A DNA stretch of 64,000 nt from an uncultured Phycisphaerales bacterium (GTDB lineage: Bacteria > Planctomycetota > Phycisphaerae > Sedimentisphaerales > Anaerohalosphaeraceae): positions 62,001-126,000 of the forward strand of contig CALMLO010000042.1 in NCBI GenBank assembly GCA_937868095.1, given 5' to 3'. Below the pieces are notes generated by a model that saw only the letters and a program-made list of their open reading frames with translations, made no database searches and was not told the origin of the DNA. Below are positions 54,632-63,781 of this stretch, piece by piece (the stretch's first letter is position 1; each line of letters starts with the position of its first letter). Both the position numbers and the translations under genes were made by a program.

Positions 54632-55423
54632 ATGTCTGAACTCATCCTGTTAAGCGGATCCCAAGGATGGCTCAAGACAATTTTCGCAGCGGTTTGGACC
54701 TACATTTTTGTTGGCTCCTTCTTTGCCGTGCTTTTAACAGGGATGCTGATTGGCTTACTTCGCACCGGTGTTTTTTCCAGAAGTAAACCCCGCCGAAAAC
54801 AACCCTCCCCCTTCTCATATTTATCCGCCGACAGCGAAACACATTTGTTTCAGGTATTGCAGACAGTGGGCAAACCTCCGCTGACAGTCCTTTTGGCCGC
54901 CGCCGGGCTGGATTGCCTTCCCGTCACCATACCCATTCGGCTGGCAATGCTTTCCAGCCGCAAACACCGCTGTTTGCTGATCGACCTGGACACCAGGCGA
55001 GATGCCGTCTGGAAAGCATTCGGAAATACCTCCCCCGTCACCTTCTCCTCTCTGCCGGCTCCCTCCGGCTTTGAGAATCTTTTCATCATACCGGCGCATT
55101 ATTTCGAGCAAAGTCGGCAGATGAACCTTGGCCCTATTTTGCGAAATGCCGAAAAACAATTCGATTACATTTTCATCAATACCCCCTATTTAGACGGCCA
55201 TCCTGACCGCAATCTCATCGCCTCCTTTGCCGGCTGCGCCTTTCTCTTTGCCAGGGACGAACCGCAATTTCGCCGCCTGACAGCGCTCTGCCGCCGTCAG
55301 AAATGCAAAATCCTCGGCTGCTATAAACCGCCCGCCTCTGCCTCCTTAGAAAACTCTCCCAGCAAAGATGCCGCAGCCGAATCGACCACCCAAACAGTCC
55401 GATGCAGCACCGGCCAGAGATGA
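54632..55423 (+). CDS. Membrane-anchored CpsD/MinD-like protein lacking the P-loop
   Basis: Protein of 263 residues from the ATG at 54632. One membrane helix (about 20-45) is followed by a fold like bacterial tyrosine kinases CpsD/CapB: CLLIDLDTRRDAVWKAFG matches the LLIDaDlRrp Walker A-prime region, and DYIFINTPYLDGHPDRNL matches the DyiiiDtPP Walker B region with Asp replaced by Asn. The expected P-loop before these (GEGKS/T type) is absent; the region reads LLAAAGLDCLPVTIPIRLA. It is therefore probably a non-catalytic relative, perhaps a partner of the upstream coiled-coil protein. Its last 103 bp overlap the convergent pgl fusion gene. Confidence 0.72.
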   Translation: MSELILLSGSQGWLKTIFAAVWTYIFVGSFFAVLLTGMLIGLLRTGVFSRSKPRRKQPSPFSYLSADSETHLFQVLQTVGKPPLTVLLAAAGLDCLPVTIPIRLAMLSSRKHRCLLIDLDTRRDAVWKAFGNTSPVTFSSLPAPSGFENLFIIPAHYFEQSRQMNLGPILRNAEKQFDYIFINTPYLDGHPDRNLIASFAGCAFLFARDEPQFRRLTALCRRQKCKILGCYKPPASASLENSPSKDAAAESTTQTVRCSTGQR

Positions 55424-56508
55424 TGAGCCGGATAACCGGACCCCTCCGGCGAATGCGTAAGCAGCGTGCAAAGAATAGGGGCCTTCTCAGCACCGCTCAC
55501 AAGAACAAGTATCTCGTCGGCGGCCTGAATAACCGGAACCGTCAGCGTCAGACGCTTCAATCCGTCCGGCCCCCTCACGACTCGAACCAGCAAACGCTTT
55601 TCCCCCAGCGCATCTGACCCGGGAAAAAGAGAAGCAATATGACCGTCCTGCCCCACACCCAGCACAATCAAATCCAGAGAAGGAATCTGCCCCTCGTCCA
55701 CACTAAAAACCTTCCGCAAAGTCTTTTCATACCGTTCCGCAGCCGCCTCCAAATCAGCTGCTTCCCCCTCCATCCGATGAACCTGCTCAGCCGGGATAGG
55801 CAGCTTCTTTAGAAATGTCTCCTCCGCAAGGCGATAATTGCTGGCCGCATCGGCAGGTCCCACCGCCCGCTCATCCGTCCAGAACAGGTGAACTCGGCCC
55901 CAGTCAATCTCCTTGGCTTCTGCACAATCGCCGAGCATCTCAAAGAAACGGCGAGGGGTCCGCCCCCCGCAAAGAGCAGCCGTAAAACGCCCGCTCCGCT
56001 CAAGCGACTGCCGGGCTTGACTCAAAAACTCTGACAACGCCAGCCGGGCCAGCGATTCAGCATCTGCCGCACGAAGCAATCGCCCCGAAAAAGAAGAAAT
56101 CGCTGCTTTCCGGGCCTCCAAAAACCCCTCCAGAATCGCCGCCGCCGCGACAGCGTCCAGCCGTTTTTTGCGGCCTTTGCGGGTGAGTTCCATTGCCGCC
56201 AGTTTCTCCTCCGCCGCAAAACTGCTGAGCCGTTCATCAAAAAAAACAATCGGAAGCGCAAGGTGCTTCTTCAATTCCTCCCCAAAACGGCGAACTTGAG
56301 CCGCACGGGGACCTTCCGTCCCATCCATATTGTACGGCAGCCCAATAACAACCGCCTCAACCCGATACTCCTTGGCGGCATTCGCAATTTTCGAAACGCA
56401 ATTATCCGCCCCCGTCAGCACCATCAAGGGGGAAACCACCATTTCAGAAGCATCGCAAACAGCCAGCCCCGTACGCCGCTCCCCGTGATCAATCGCCAAA
56501 AAACGCAT
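55321..56508 (-). CDS. RuvX/YqgF - 6-phosphogluconolactonase fusion protein
   Basis: One continuous 395-residue frame encoding two families. Residues 1-138 are RuvX/YqgF, the RNase H-fold protein linked to 16S rRNA 5-prime maturation and once annotated as Holliday junction resolvase (AIDHGERRTGLAVCD, VIGLPYNMDGTEG, FFDERLSSFAAEEKL, LDAVAAAAILEGFL). Residues about 142-395 are 6-phosphogluconolactonase (ALCGGRTPRRFFEML, HLFWTDERAVGPADAASNY, VLGVGQDGHIASLFPGS). No methionine and no obvious internal start lies near the junction, so a separate pgl product is unlikely. manC lies 17 nt upstream, and the 3-prime end overlaps the opposite gene by 103 bp. Confidence 0.9.
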   Translation of the reverse strand: MRFLAIDHGERRTGLAVCDASEMVVSPLMVLTGADNCVSKIANAAKEYRVEAVVIGLPYNMDGTEGPRAAQVRRFGEELKKHLALPIVFFDERLSSFAAEEKLAAMELTRKGRKKRLDAVAAAAILEGFLEARKAAISSFSGRLLRAADAESLARLALSEFLSQARQSLERSGRFTAALCGGRTPRRFFEMLGDCAEAKEIDWGRVHLFWTDERAVGPADAASNYRLAEETFLKKLPIPAEQVHRMEGEAADLEAAAERYEKTLRKVFSVDEGQIPSLDLIVLGVGQDGHIASLFPGSDALGEKRLLVRVVRGPDGLKRLTLTVPVIQAADEILVLVSGAEKAPILCTLLTHSPEGSGYPAHHLWPVLHRTVWVVDSAAASLLGEFSKEAEAGGL

Positions 56509-56525
56509 CCCCGACGGCTCCGAAG

Positions 56526-57605
56526 TTAGAGATAATCCCTTTTGCCTTCTTGCTCGAGCCGCCCCAGCATCTCCTTAATGCGATGGGCCTGATGAAACGG
56601 ACAAATCAGCGTTGCGTCGGGACTGTGAACCACAATCATATCCTCCAGCCCAATCATCGCAATCAAATGCTCCGGCGCCTCCGTAAGCACAATCGTGTTG
56701 CGGCAGTCAAGCAGACACTGCTGGCCGGCAAGAACGCCCTTCTGCTTGGGGTCCGACGAAAGAAACTCAGCCAGCGCCGCAAATGAACCCAAATCAACCC
56801 ACCGGCAGGGAAGCGGTATCCCGTAAACCTCCGATGCCTTCTCAAGAACCGCATAATCAATACTGATTTTAGGCAGATGAGGAAACCACTCCTCCAGCAC
56901 CGACTGCTGCTGCGGCCCTCCCCAGCCGCGCCCAATCTCCTCCAGCGGTACGGCAGATTCAGGCAAAAAGGCCTTCAGCAGGTTCAAAATCGTCTTCGCC
57001 TTCCAGACAAATATCCCCGAGTTCCAGAAGTATCCCCCTTCGGCCAGATACCGTTTCGCGGTTTCTTCATCGGGCTTTTCGCGAAACGCACTGACAGGAA
57101 AAACCCTTTGCTCTTTGCTTGCCGCTGTCGGCAGGCGAATATACCCGTATTGAGTGGCCGCAAAGGTTGGCTCAATCGCAAAAGTAACAATGGCATCCGG
57201 ATGTTCCTGAACAAAACGGCTGGCAGTTTTCAGAGCATCCAAAAACGGCTCTGCCGGCTCAAGAATATGATCGGCCGTCACCACCGTCATCACGGCCTCC
57301 GCATCCGCCTTCGTCAGCACAGACGCCGCCAGCCCGATAGCCCCCACCGTATCCCGAACACACGGTTCCGCAATGATATTGGTTTCGGGCACCTCTGGCA
57401 AAGTTTCACGAATCTGCTCCGCGTACTCCGCGTTAGTCAAGACCAGAATATGCCGAGGGTCAAAAACCCGATTCAGCCGCTCAAAACACGCACGAAGAAG
57501 ACTTCGCCCATTCAGCAGATTCAGCATCTGTTTCGGTCGAGACTGCCGGCTCAAAGGCCACAGCCGCTGCCCCGACCCGCCTGCCATAAGTACAGCAAAA
57601 TCCAT
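56526..57605 (-). CDS. manC: Mannose-1-phosphate guanylyltransferase
   Basis: Nucleotidyltransferase of 359 residues making GDP-mannose from mannose-1-phosphate and GTP. The signature MAGGSGQRLWPLSRQSRPKQ is at the N-terminus; VVTADHILEP, FREKPDEETAKRYL, YFWNSGIFVWKA and SIDYAVLEKA with WVDLGSFAAL follow in family order. It has only the transferase domain and no phosphomannose isomerase fusion. The start has AGGAGCA upstream. GDP-mannose would serve polysaccharide or glycan synthesis. It is followed by the RuvX-Pgl gene. Confidence 0.92.
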   Translation of the reverse strand: MDFAVLMAGGSGQRLWPLSRQSRPKQMLNLLNGRSLLRACFERLNRVFDPRHILVLTNAEYAEQIRETLPEVPETNIIAEPCVRDTVGAIGLAASVLTKADAEAVMTVVTADHILEPAEPFLDALKTASRFVQEHPDAIVTFAIEPTFAATQYGYIRLPTAASKEQRVFPVSAFREKPDEETAKRYLAEGGYFWNSGIFVWKAKTILNLLKAFLPESAVPLEEIGRGWGGPQQQSVLEEWFPHLPKISIDYAVLEKASEVYGIPLPCRWVDLGSFAALAEFLSSDPKQKGVLAGQQCLLDCRNTIVLTEAPEHLIAMIGLEDMIVVHSPDATLICPFHQAHRIKEMLGRLEQEGKRDYL

Positions 57606-57663
57606 TTGCTCCTGCTCCTTGGCATTCGCCGCCGGCTGATTGGCCTGCCGGAAAACCCCAAAA

Positions 57664-58743
57664 TCAGCGTTTTACCCGTGCGTTGCCTTCCCAGATACTC
57701 CAGATTTGCTCTTCATCCGCCGGCTGGGCATAATCCGTCAGCAGCGTCGTTGCCAGCGCACCGGCCGCCCATCCAAACTGCACCCATTTGGCCGGCTCCC
57801 AGCCCTTTAGAATCGCATAAAGCAGACCGCCGACAAAGCCGTCACCCCCGCCGATACGGTCCAGCACAGTAATTTCCCGCGGCTCAACCACATGCCAGTG
57901 GCTGCCTTCAGACAGAATAGCACCCCAAAGATGGCTGTTGGCGCTAAGAACCTGCCGAAGGGTCGTTCCAAAAACAGAGGCATTCGGGAAGGATTTTTTC
58001 GCACACGCAATCATCCCCTTAAAACTGTCAATTTTTGCGGCAATGTCCTTGCCCCCCGCTTCAGGGCCTTCGATGCCCAGTGCCAGTTGGAAATCCTCCT
58101 CGTTGCCGACCAGAACATCCGACACAGAAGCAATTTCCGTAAAAATCTCCCTTAATTCTTTTTCACGATTTTTCCAGAAAGAAGCCCTGTAGTTAAGATC
58201 AAAGGAAATCCGGGTGCCGTACTTTTTGGCATTCCGGGCTAACTCCAGACAAAACTGACCTGTCTCCGGCGACAACGCTCCAATCAGACCCGATAGGTGA
58301 ATAATCTGAACCCCTTGTTCCCCGAAAAGCCGCTTCAGGTCAAAGTCCTTTACATTGAGCGTCCGCCCCACCTCTCCAGCTCGGTCATTGTGCACTCGCG
58401 GACCTCGGCTGCCCCAGCCGCTGTCGGCCAGATTGAATTGATGACGATAGCCCCACGGCCCCCCTTGCGGAACCTCTTTGCCCTCATATTCCATATGACG
58501 AGACGCCAAGTCGTCTTTGATAAACTGAGCAATCGGGCTGTCTTTCACAAATGTAGTCAAAACCTTCACTCGAAGCCCAAGAAATGAAGAAACACTGGCG
58601 ACATTCGTTTCCGCACTGGTGGCCTGCATCAGAAGTGTTCGGGCACAATGCATGGGCTGGCTGTAAAGAGGGGTCAGGCGAACCCCCATGCTCGACGGAA
58701 CAACAAGGTGATACTGACAATCTTTTCGCAGCTCAAGACTCAT
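57664..58743 (-). CDS. PfkB-family sugar kinase, probable 2-keto-3-deoxygluconate kinase
   Basis: Kinase of 359 residues. The PfkB end motif DRIGGGDGFVGGLLYAIL contains the catalytic Asp and anion-hole glycines, and the central SFDLNYRASFWKNREK segment is typical of 2-keto-3-deoxygluconate (KDG) kinases. DVLVGNEEDFQLALG is also characteristic. With 6-phosphogluconolactonase encoded nearby, an Entner-Doudoroff or sugar-acid role is plausible. The start at 58743 has AAAGGG upstream. A weak promoter-like TTGAAG-17-TACAAG lies in the 118-nt gap behind nifS. Confidence 0.82.
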   Translation of the reverse strand: MSLELRKDCQYHLVVPSSMGVRLTPLYSQPMHCARTLLMQATSAETNVASVSSFLGLRVKVLTTFVKDSPIAQFIKDDLASRHMEYEGKEVPQGGPWGYRHQFNLADSGWGSRGPRVHNDRAGEVGRTLNVKDFDLKRLFGEQGVQIIHLSGLIGALSPETGQFCLELARNAKKYGTRISFDLNYRASFWKNREKELREIFTEIASVSDVLVGNEEDFQLALGIEGPEAGGKDIAAKIDSFKGMIACAKKSFPNASVFGTTLRQVLSANSHLWGAILSEGSHWHVVEPREITVLDRIGGGDGFVGGLLYAILKGWEPAKWVQFGWAAGALATTLLTDYAQPADEEQIWSIWEGNARVKR

Positions 58744-58861
58744 GAAGACACCCTTTCCTTTTCAAAAACAAACCAATTAACTTTTTTGCCCAGACCGCTT
58801 GTACCGCAAAAATCAGGATTCTTCAAGTATTTTTCTGCGGCCCTTCCTCAGCAAAAATCAA

Positions 58862-60025
58862 TCAGGCGGATTTGACAAAGGGGCTCAGCTCCCGAAGCCG
58901 ATGAATAATAGGGCCGATTTTTTCTCCAACAAAATCGACCTCTTCCTGCGTAGTAAACCGGCTCAAACTGAAACGCACCGAGCCGTGAGCAGCAGTAAAA
59001 GGAACCCCCATCGCCCGCATCACATGAGAGGGCTCCAGCGAGCCGGACGTACACGCGGAACCGGAACTCGCACAGATGCCGAACTGATTAAGCAGCATCA
59101 GAATTGATTCGCCCTCCACATACTCGAAACTCACATTCAGCGTGTTTGGAAGACGATTTCGCCGGTCTCCATTGACCATGCTGTCCGGGCACGTAGCAAG
59201 GATTTTCGCCTCCAGCGCATCCCGAAGAGCCCGCACCCGCGTATTCTCATCGTTCAGATACTGTTGAGCCAATTGAGCCGCCTTGCCAAGACCGACAATC
59301 CCGGGGACATTTTCCGTCCCCCCGCGCCGTCCCGACTCCTGATGGCCGCCAAGGATAAAGGGAACCAATCGCACCCCTCGTCGAACAAACAGAACCCCAA
59401 TCCCCTTCGGAGCATGAATCTTATGACCGGAAAGACTGAGCATATCAATGGTGCTGTCCTTCAGGCGAATGGGAACTTTGCCGACCGCCTGAACAGCATC
59501 CGTATGAAACGGCACCCCACGTGCCCGACATAGGGCTCCAATCTCTTCGATCGGAAAAATCACCCCCGTTTCATTGTTGGCATACATAATGGACACCAGC
59601 GCCGTGTTATCATCGAGAACCTCGGCCAGCTCATCCGCATTCAGCCGACCCTGCCGATCCACAGACAATTCATAAATCTCATAGCCCTGCTGTTCGAGCT
59701 GTCGGCAGGGACTCAAAACCGCTGGATGCTCCACACGCGTAGTAATGATTTTGCGCTTGCGGGGATAAGCCGCCAGCGTGCCGTGAATCGCCGTATTATT
59801 GCTCTCCGTGCCCCCGCTGGTAAAAATAATTTCATCGGCCTGACAGCCAAGAAGTTCGGCAATCCGTCCCCGTGCTTCCTGGATGCTTTTCGCCACGCGG
59901 CCGCCGAAACTGTGCATGCTGGACGGATTGCCGTACCACTGTCCAAAATACGGCGTCATCTCCTCAATCACAGCATCATCTACCTTCGTGGTAGCATTAT
60001 TATCCAGATAAATCACACGTTCCAT
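58862..60025 (-). CDS. nifS: Cysteine desulfurase NifS
   Basis: PLP enzyme of 387 residues giving sulfur from cysteine for Fe-S cluster assembly. Start ATG at 60025 (MERVIYLDNNATTKVD), 1 nt after the nifU stop and behind GGGGGGAG; the longer frame to 60079 lies in nifU. Key parts: TSGGTESNNTAIHG, the His-Lys of SLSGHKIHAPKGIG (PLP Lys near 200), and the mobile active-site Cys in GICASSGSACTSGSLEPSHVM (shortened here to its core CASSGSAC). Sequence and nifU linkage identify it as NifS type. No nitrogenase genes are nearby, so it is general Fe-S machinery. Confidence 0.94.
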   Translation of the reverse strand: MERVIYLDNNATTKVDDAVIEEMTPYFGQWYGNPSSMHSFGGRVAKSIQEARGRIAELLGCQADEIIFTSGGTESNNTAIHGTLAAYPRKRKIITTRVEHPAVLSPCRQLEQQGYEIYELSVDRQGRLNADELAEVLDDNTALVSIMYANNETGVIFPIEEIGALCRARGVPFHTDAVQAVGKVPIRLKDSTIDMLSLSGHKIHAPKGIGVLFVRRGVRLVPFILGGHQESGRRGGTENVPGIVGLGKAAQLAQQYLNDENTRVRALRDALEAKILATCPDSMVNGDRRNRLPNTLNVSFEYVEGESILMLLNQFGICASSGSACTSGSLEPSHVMRAMGVPFTAAHGSVRFSLSRFTTQEEVDFVGEKIGPIIHRLRELSPFVKSA

Positions 60026-60026
60026 A

Positions 60027-60917
60027 TCAGTTCTCCCCCCCGGCGGCAGGCCGCTCGGCAGTATCTGTTTCTTCCTCAACCGTCAGATCCGGACTCACAT
60101 ATTCGTGAAGTTTGGCCTCGACGATTTCCTTCAAAGTATAATCAGCCAGTTTGCAGCTGGCGCACATCCCGCGAAACGCCACCAGAACACGATTGCCCAC
60201 AACATCAATCAATTCAATATCCCCTCCATGCGCCCGCATAGCCGGACGAACCTGCTGCTGAAGAACTTCCTGAATCAGCGCAATCTTCTGAATATTAGTA
60301 AGTTTTCGCGGCTGGGGCTCCGGATGAGAACGGAGTTTGCGAACCTTTTCCCCCTGAACTTCCTCAATAAGTTTTTCAATCTGGCCCTTGCAGCCGCCGC
60401 AGCCGCCGCCGGCCTTGCAGTAATTGGTCACCTGCTCAACCGTCATCAGGTTATTGTCCCGAATCACCCGTCGAATCTCGTCATCCGTCACCCCAAAACA
60501 CGTGCAGACAATGCGTCCGGTTTTCGGAGCCGACGCCGGCACCTTCCCTTTAGACCGGTAATTGGCAATAGCAGCCATCAGCGCTTCGTGTCCCATCACC
60601 GAACAGTGCATTTTCTGTTCGGGAAGCCCCCCCAGCCGCTCCACAATATCACGATTGGTGATTTTTTCGGCCTCTTCAAGCGTCAATCCCTTCACCATTT
60701 CCGTCAGAACAGAGGAGGAGGCGATGGCACTGGCACAGCCGAAGGTTTGAAACTTGGCATCGGCTATCCGCCCGTCCGGACCCAACTTGAAAGTAAAGGT
60801 AAGAGCATCCCCGCAAGCCAGCGAGCCAACCTCGCCGATACCGTCCGGATTCTCAATCCGCCCCACATTCTTCGGATGGAGGAAATGCTCCATCACTTGT
60901 TCCGTATAATCCCACAT
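60027..60917 (-). CDS. nifU: Fe-S cluster scaffold NifU (three-domain)
   Basis: Full-length NifU of 296 residues. The N-terminal IscU-like domain has the three assembly cysteines in SLACGDALTF, FGCASAIASSS and MHCSVMGHEA. The middle BFD-like [2Fe-2S] domain has IVCTCFGVTDDEI and YCKAGGGCGGCKG. The C-terminal Nfu domain has MRAHGGDIELIDV and the Cys pair in MCASCKLADYT. It receives sulfur from NifS and passes clusters to apoproteins such as NadA, encoded next to it. The start has GGAG 7 nt upstream. Confidence 0.95.
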   Translation of the reverse strand: MWDYTEQVMEHFLHPKNVGRIENPDGIGEVGSLACGDALTFTFKLGPDGRIADAKFQTFGCASAIASSSVLTEMVKGLTLEEAEKITNRDIVERLGGLPEQKMHCSVMGHEALMAAIANYRSKGKVPASAPKTGRIVCTCFGVTDDEIRRVIRDNNLMTVEQVTNYCKAGGGCGGCKGQIEKLIEEVQGEKVRKLRSHPEPQPRKLTNIQKIALIQEVLQQQVRPAMRAHGGDIELIDVVGNRVLVAFRGMCASCKLADYTLKEIVEAKLHEYVSPDLTVEEETDTAERPAAGGEN

Positions 60918-60964
60918 TGTATTTCTCCATTGCCGCCGATAGAACGGCGTTTCGCCTTCGGTTT

Positions 60965-61879
60965 CTAACTTTCAGGCAAAATCTCCATCATGCGCTCCAG
61001 GGCCTTTCGGGCCTTCTGGGCGGTAGGTTCAGGCACCTCAACACGAACCTGCCTCTCCTGGAGTGACCAAAGCACCTTCTCAAGCGTAATTTTCTTCATA
61101 TTAGGACAGACGGAAAACTCGCTGACCGCCGCAAAAGTTTTCTCCGGATACTTTTTCCGAAGGGTATGCAAAATCCCTTCTTCAGTTGCAATAAGAAAAC
61201 TCTCCGCTCGGCTCTGACCGGCAAACCGAATCATTCCCCCCGTGCTGAGCAGTTCATCCGCCAGACGCCGAACCTCCGGCCCGCACTCCGGATGAGCCAG
61301 CACAAGCGCCCCCGGGTACTTCCGGCGAGCCGCCCTAATCTCTTCTGCCGTAATCCTCAAATGCGTCGGACAGTAGCCGGGCCACAGAATCAGCGAGCGG
61401 CCTGTCCGCTCCGCGGTGAACTGCCCCAGATGCTGGTCCGGAACAAAAAGAATCGGCCGCTCCGAAGGAAGCCGGTTCACCAGCGGAACCGCATTGCTGC
61501 TGGTGCAGCAGTAATCACTGAGGGCCTTCACCTCGGCAGAAGAGTTCACATAACAAACCACCAAAGCATCCGGATGTTTCCGCCGCAGTTCTTCGAGCTG
61601 CCGGGCCGTAATCATATCGGCCATCGGGCAGCCGGCGGTAATATCCGGCAGCAGAACCGTCTTCTCCGGCGAAAGAATCGCCGCTGTTTCCGCCATAAAA
61701 AGAACACCGCAGAAGACAATCACATCCGCTTCGGTTTTGGACGCCTGAATACTCAGACCCAGCGAATCGCCGACAAAATCAGCAATATCCTGAATCGGAC
61801 CCGGCTGATAATTATGAGCCAGGATTACCGCATTCCTCTTCTGCTTCCAAAAAAGAATTTGTTCCTCAATAGAATTCAT
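60965..61879 (-). CDS. nadA: Quinolinate synthase NadA
   Basis: [4Fe-4S] enzyme condensing iminoaspartate and dihydroxyacetone phosphate in NAD synthesis; 304 residues. ILAHNYQPGPIQDIADFVGDSL is the family start (shown here complete to Leu but one longer than needed), and cluster-ligand cysteines are in VFCGVLFMAETA, HPECGPEVR and FSVCPNMKKI. It overlaps the cysE stop by 4 nt (ATGA). Grouping with nifU-nifS fits its need for an Fe-S cluster. nadB is not in the window. Confidence 0.94.
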   Translation of the reverse strand: MNSIEEQILFWKQKRNAVILAHNYQPGPIQDIADFVGDSLGLSIQASKTEADVIVFCGVLFMAETAAILSPEKTVLLPDITAGCPMADMITARQLEELRRKHPDALVVCYVNSSAEVKALSDYCCTSSNAVPLVNRLPSERPILFVPDQHLGQFTAERTGRSLILWPGYCPTHLRITAEEIRAARRKYPGALVLAHPECGPEVRRLADELLSTGGMIRFAGQSRAESFLIATEEGILHTLRKKYPEKTFAAVSEFSVCPNMKKITLEKVLWSLQERQVRVEVPEPTAQKARKALERMMEILPES

Positions 61880-62832
61880 TGTTTTTCGGGAGTTTGAGAT
61901 TTTGACCGCTCCCGGTTTCGGGTTACATAAAGAGATTCCGGCTTGGCAACCATCACAACCGCCCCGGCCGGCACCGATTCGCGTATCCAGACATTGCCGC
62001 CGATGACGGCCCCGCGCCCGACGGTAATATCGCCGAGAAGAGTTGCACCGGCATAAACAGTTACATCATCTTCCAGCGTAGGATGACGCTTCTGACCGCG
62101 AATCAAATGGCCTCGTTCATCCTTGGGAAAACTCAGCGCACCCAGCGTAACCCCCTGGTACAGTTTGACATTGTTTCCGATAACCGACGTCTCGCCAATC
62201 ACAACACCTGTGCCGTGATCAATAAAGAACCCTTTGCCGATTTTGGCACCGGGATGAATATCAATGCCGGTTCGGCTGTGAGCCCATTCAGAAAGAATGC
62301 GCGGAATCAGCGGCACCTGCATCTCAAACAGCTCATGAGCAATCCGATGGGCCGAAATGGCTGTAATAAAAGGATAACTGATCACCACCTCTTCCAGCGA
62401 TTGAGCAGCAGGATCGCCGTCATAGGCCGCCTGAACATCCGTCTTCAAAATCGTCCGAATCTCTGCAAGACGGCTCAGCAGCCGGTCCGTACATTCCGCC
62501 GCCAGACGCGGACAGTCGCACGTCGGGCAATCCGTCAAACGGCAGTTATGACGCAGTGCCCGTTCAATCTGTTCAGCCAGTTCACGACGAACCGTCAGCA
62601 GCAGCTCCTGCACCACAGAAAAAATCGTGGACCGCTTAACCGTCCGTTTGCCGGTATAGCCCGGAAAAAGAATTTCAAACAAAAGGTCCGCAACGCCAAT
62701 GATATGCTCACGAACAGGCAGATTCTTGATGTCAATAAAATTAATGCCCGTATCGTCTTCATAGGTCCGGACGATTTGTTCAGCCGCCGCCTCATAATTG
62801 AAAACTCGTTCACAGTTCATAGGAAAATTCAC
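61876..62832 (-). CDS. cysE: Serine O-acetyltransferase
   Basis: Makes O-acetylserine for cysteine synthesis; 318 residues. The C-terminal left-handed beta helix has [39 protein letters not shown] and [18 protein letters not shown]. The long N-terminal helical part contains an extra Cys-rich turn (DCPTCDC) that could bind metal. The GTG at 62832 overlaps the cysK stop (GTGA); the ATG at 62820 is an alternative. Products pass to CysK, encoded immediately upstream. Confidence 0.92.
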   Translation of the reverse strand: MNFPMNCERVFNYEAAAEQIVRTYEDDTGINFIDIKNLPVREHIIGVADLLFEILFPGYTGKRTVKRSTIFSVVQELLLTVRRELAEQIERALRHNCRLTDCPTCDCPRLAAECTDRLLSRLAEIRTILKTDVQAAYDGDPAAQSLEEVVISYPFITAISAHRIAHELFEMQVPLIPRILSEWAHSRTGIDIHPGAKIGKGFFIDHGTGVVIGETSVIGNNVKLYQGVTLGALSFPKDERGHLIRGQKRHPTLEDDVTVYAGATLLGDITVGRGAVIGGNVWIRESVPAGAVVMVAKPESLYVTRNRERSKSQTPEKQ

Positions 62833-63755
62833 AGTTGGGCATACAAATCGGTTGAAAGATACCGCTCGCCGGTATCACACAGAACAAAGACAATCGTCTT
62901 GCCGTCATTTTCTTTTCGTTTCGATAACTCGACAGCCGCATAACAAGCCGCTCCCGTACTGATACCCCCCAGTATGCCCTCCTGGCGAGCCAGTTGACGG
63001 GCGGTCTCAAAGGCCTGCTCATTGCGGACCGTCATCACCTCATCATAGATGCCCGTATTCAGAACCTCCGGAACAAATCCGGCCCCAATCCCCTGAATCT
63101 TATGAGAACCCGGCTTTCCGCCCGAAAGCACCGGAGAATCAGCCGGTTCAACTGCAATCACTTTCACGCTCGGCTTTCGCTGCTTGAGCACCTCCCCGCA
63201 GCCGGTAATCGTTCCCCCCGTTCCCACTGCCGACACAAAAATATCAATCTTTCCGTCCGTATCGTCCCAGATTTCCTCCGCCGTCGTTCGCCGATGAATT
63301 TCAGGATTGGCTGGATTTTTAAACTGCTGAAGAATCAGGGAATTGGCGATAGTTTTCTGCAGCCGCTCGGCCTCCTGAATCGCCCCGCCCATCCCCAGCT
63401 TCGCCGGCGTCAGAACCACCTGCGCCCCCAGCATAGCCAGCAGTTTCCGCCGCTCAATACTCATCGATTCCGGCATCGTCAAAATCAGTTTATACCCGCG
63501 GGCAGCGCAGACAAAAGCCAGCCCGATGCCCGTATTTCCGCTGGTCGGCTCAATCAGAGTGGTCTGCGGATTGAGAAGTCCTTCCTTCTCCGCCGCCTCA
63601 ATCATCGCCGCCGCAACCCGGTCCTTCACGCTGTGGCAGGGATTAAACGACTCCATCTTGGCCAGAATCGTTCCGTAAGGTCCCCCCAGCCGATTCAAAC
63701 GCACCAAAGGCGTCTGCCCTACTGTCTGCGTAATATCATTATAAACCCGGCCCAT
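62829..63755 (-). CDS. cysK: Cysteine synthase A (O-acetylserine sulfhydrylase)
   Basis: PLP enzyme of 308 residues joining O-acetylserine and sulfide. The ATG at 63755 follows AAGAGG; the frame is open to a TTG six codons upstream. The PLP Lys is in NPCHSVKDR, the substrate loop is [13 protein letters not shown], and the PLP-phosphate loop is [11 protein letters not shown]. It is the first complete gene of the sulfur operon behind the Rrf2 regulator. Confidence 0.94.
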   Translation of the reverse strand: MGRVYNDITQTVGQTPLVRLNRLGGPYGTILAKMESFNPCHSVKDRVAAAMIEAAEKEGLLNPQTTLIEPTSGNTGIGLAFVCAARGYKLILTMPESMSIERRKLLAMLGAQVVLTPAKLGMGGAIQEAERLQKTIANSLILQQFKNPANPEIHRRTTAEEIWDDTDGKIDIFVSAVGTGGTITGCGEVLKQRKPSVKVIAVEPADSPVLSGGKPGSHKIQGIGAGFVPEVLNTGIYDEVMTVRNEQAFETARQLARQEGILGGISTGAACYAAVELSKRKENDGKTIVFVLCDTGERYLSTDLYAQL

Positions 63756-63781
63756 CAATCCAGACCTCTTCAAGCCAGCCG

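Noticed and set aside
58862-60917. Nitrogen-fixation gene cluster suggested by nifU and nifS
   Set aside because: No nifHDK or other nif genes are present; NifU/NifS serve general Fe-S assembly in many anaerobes.
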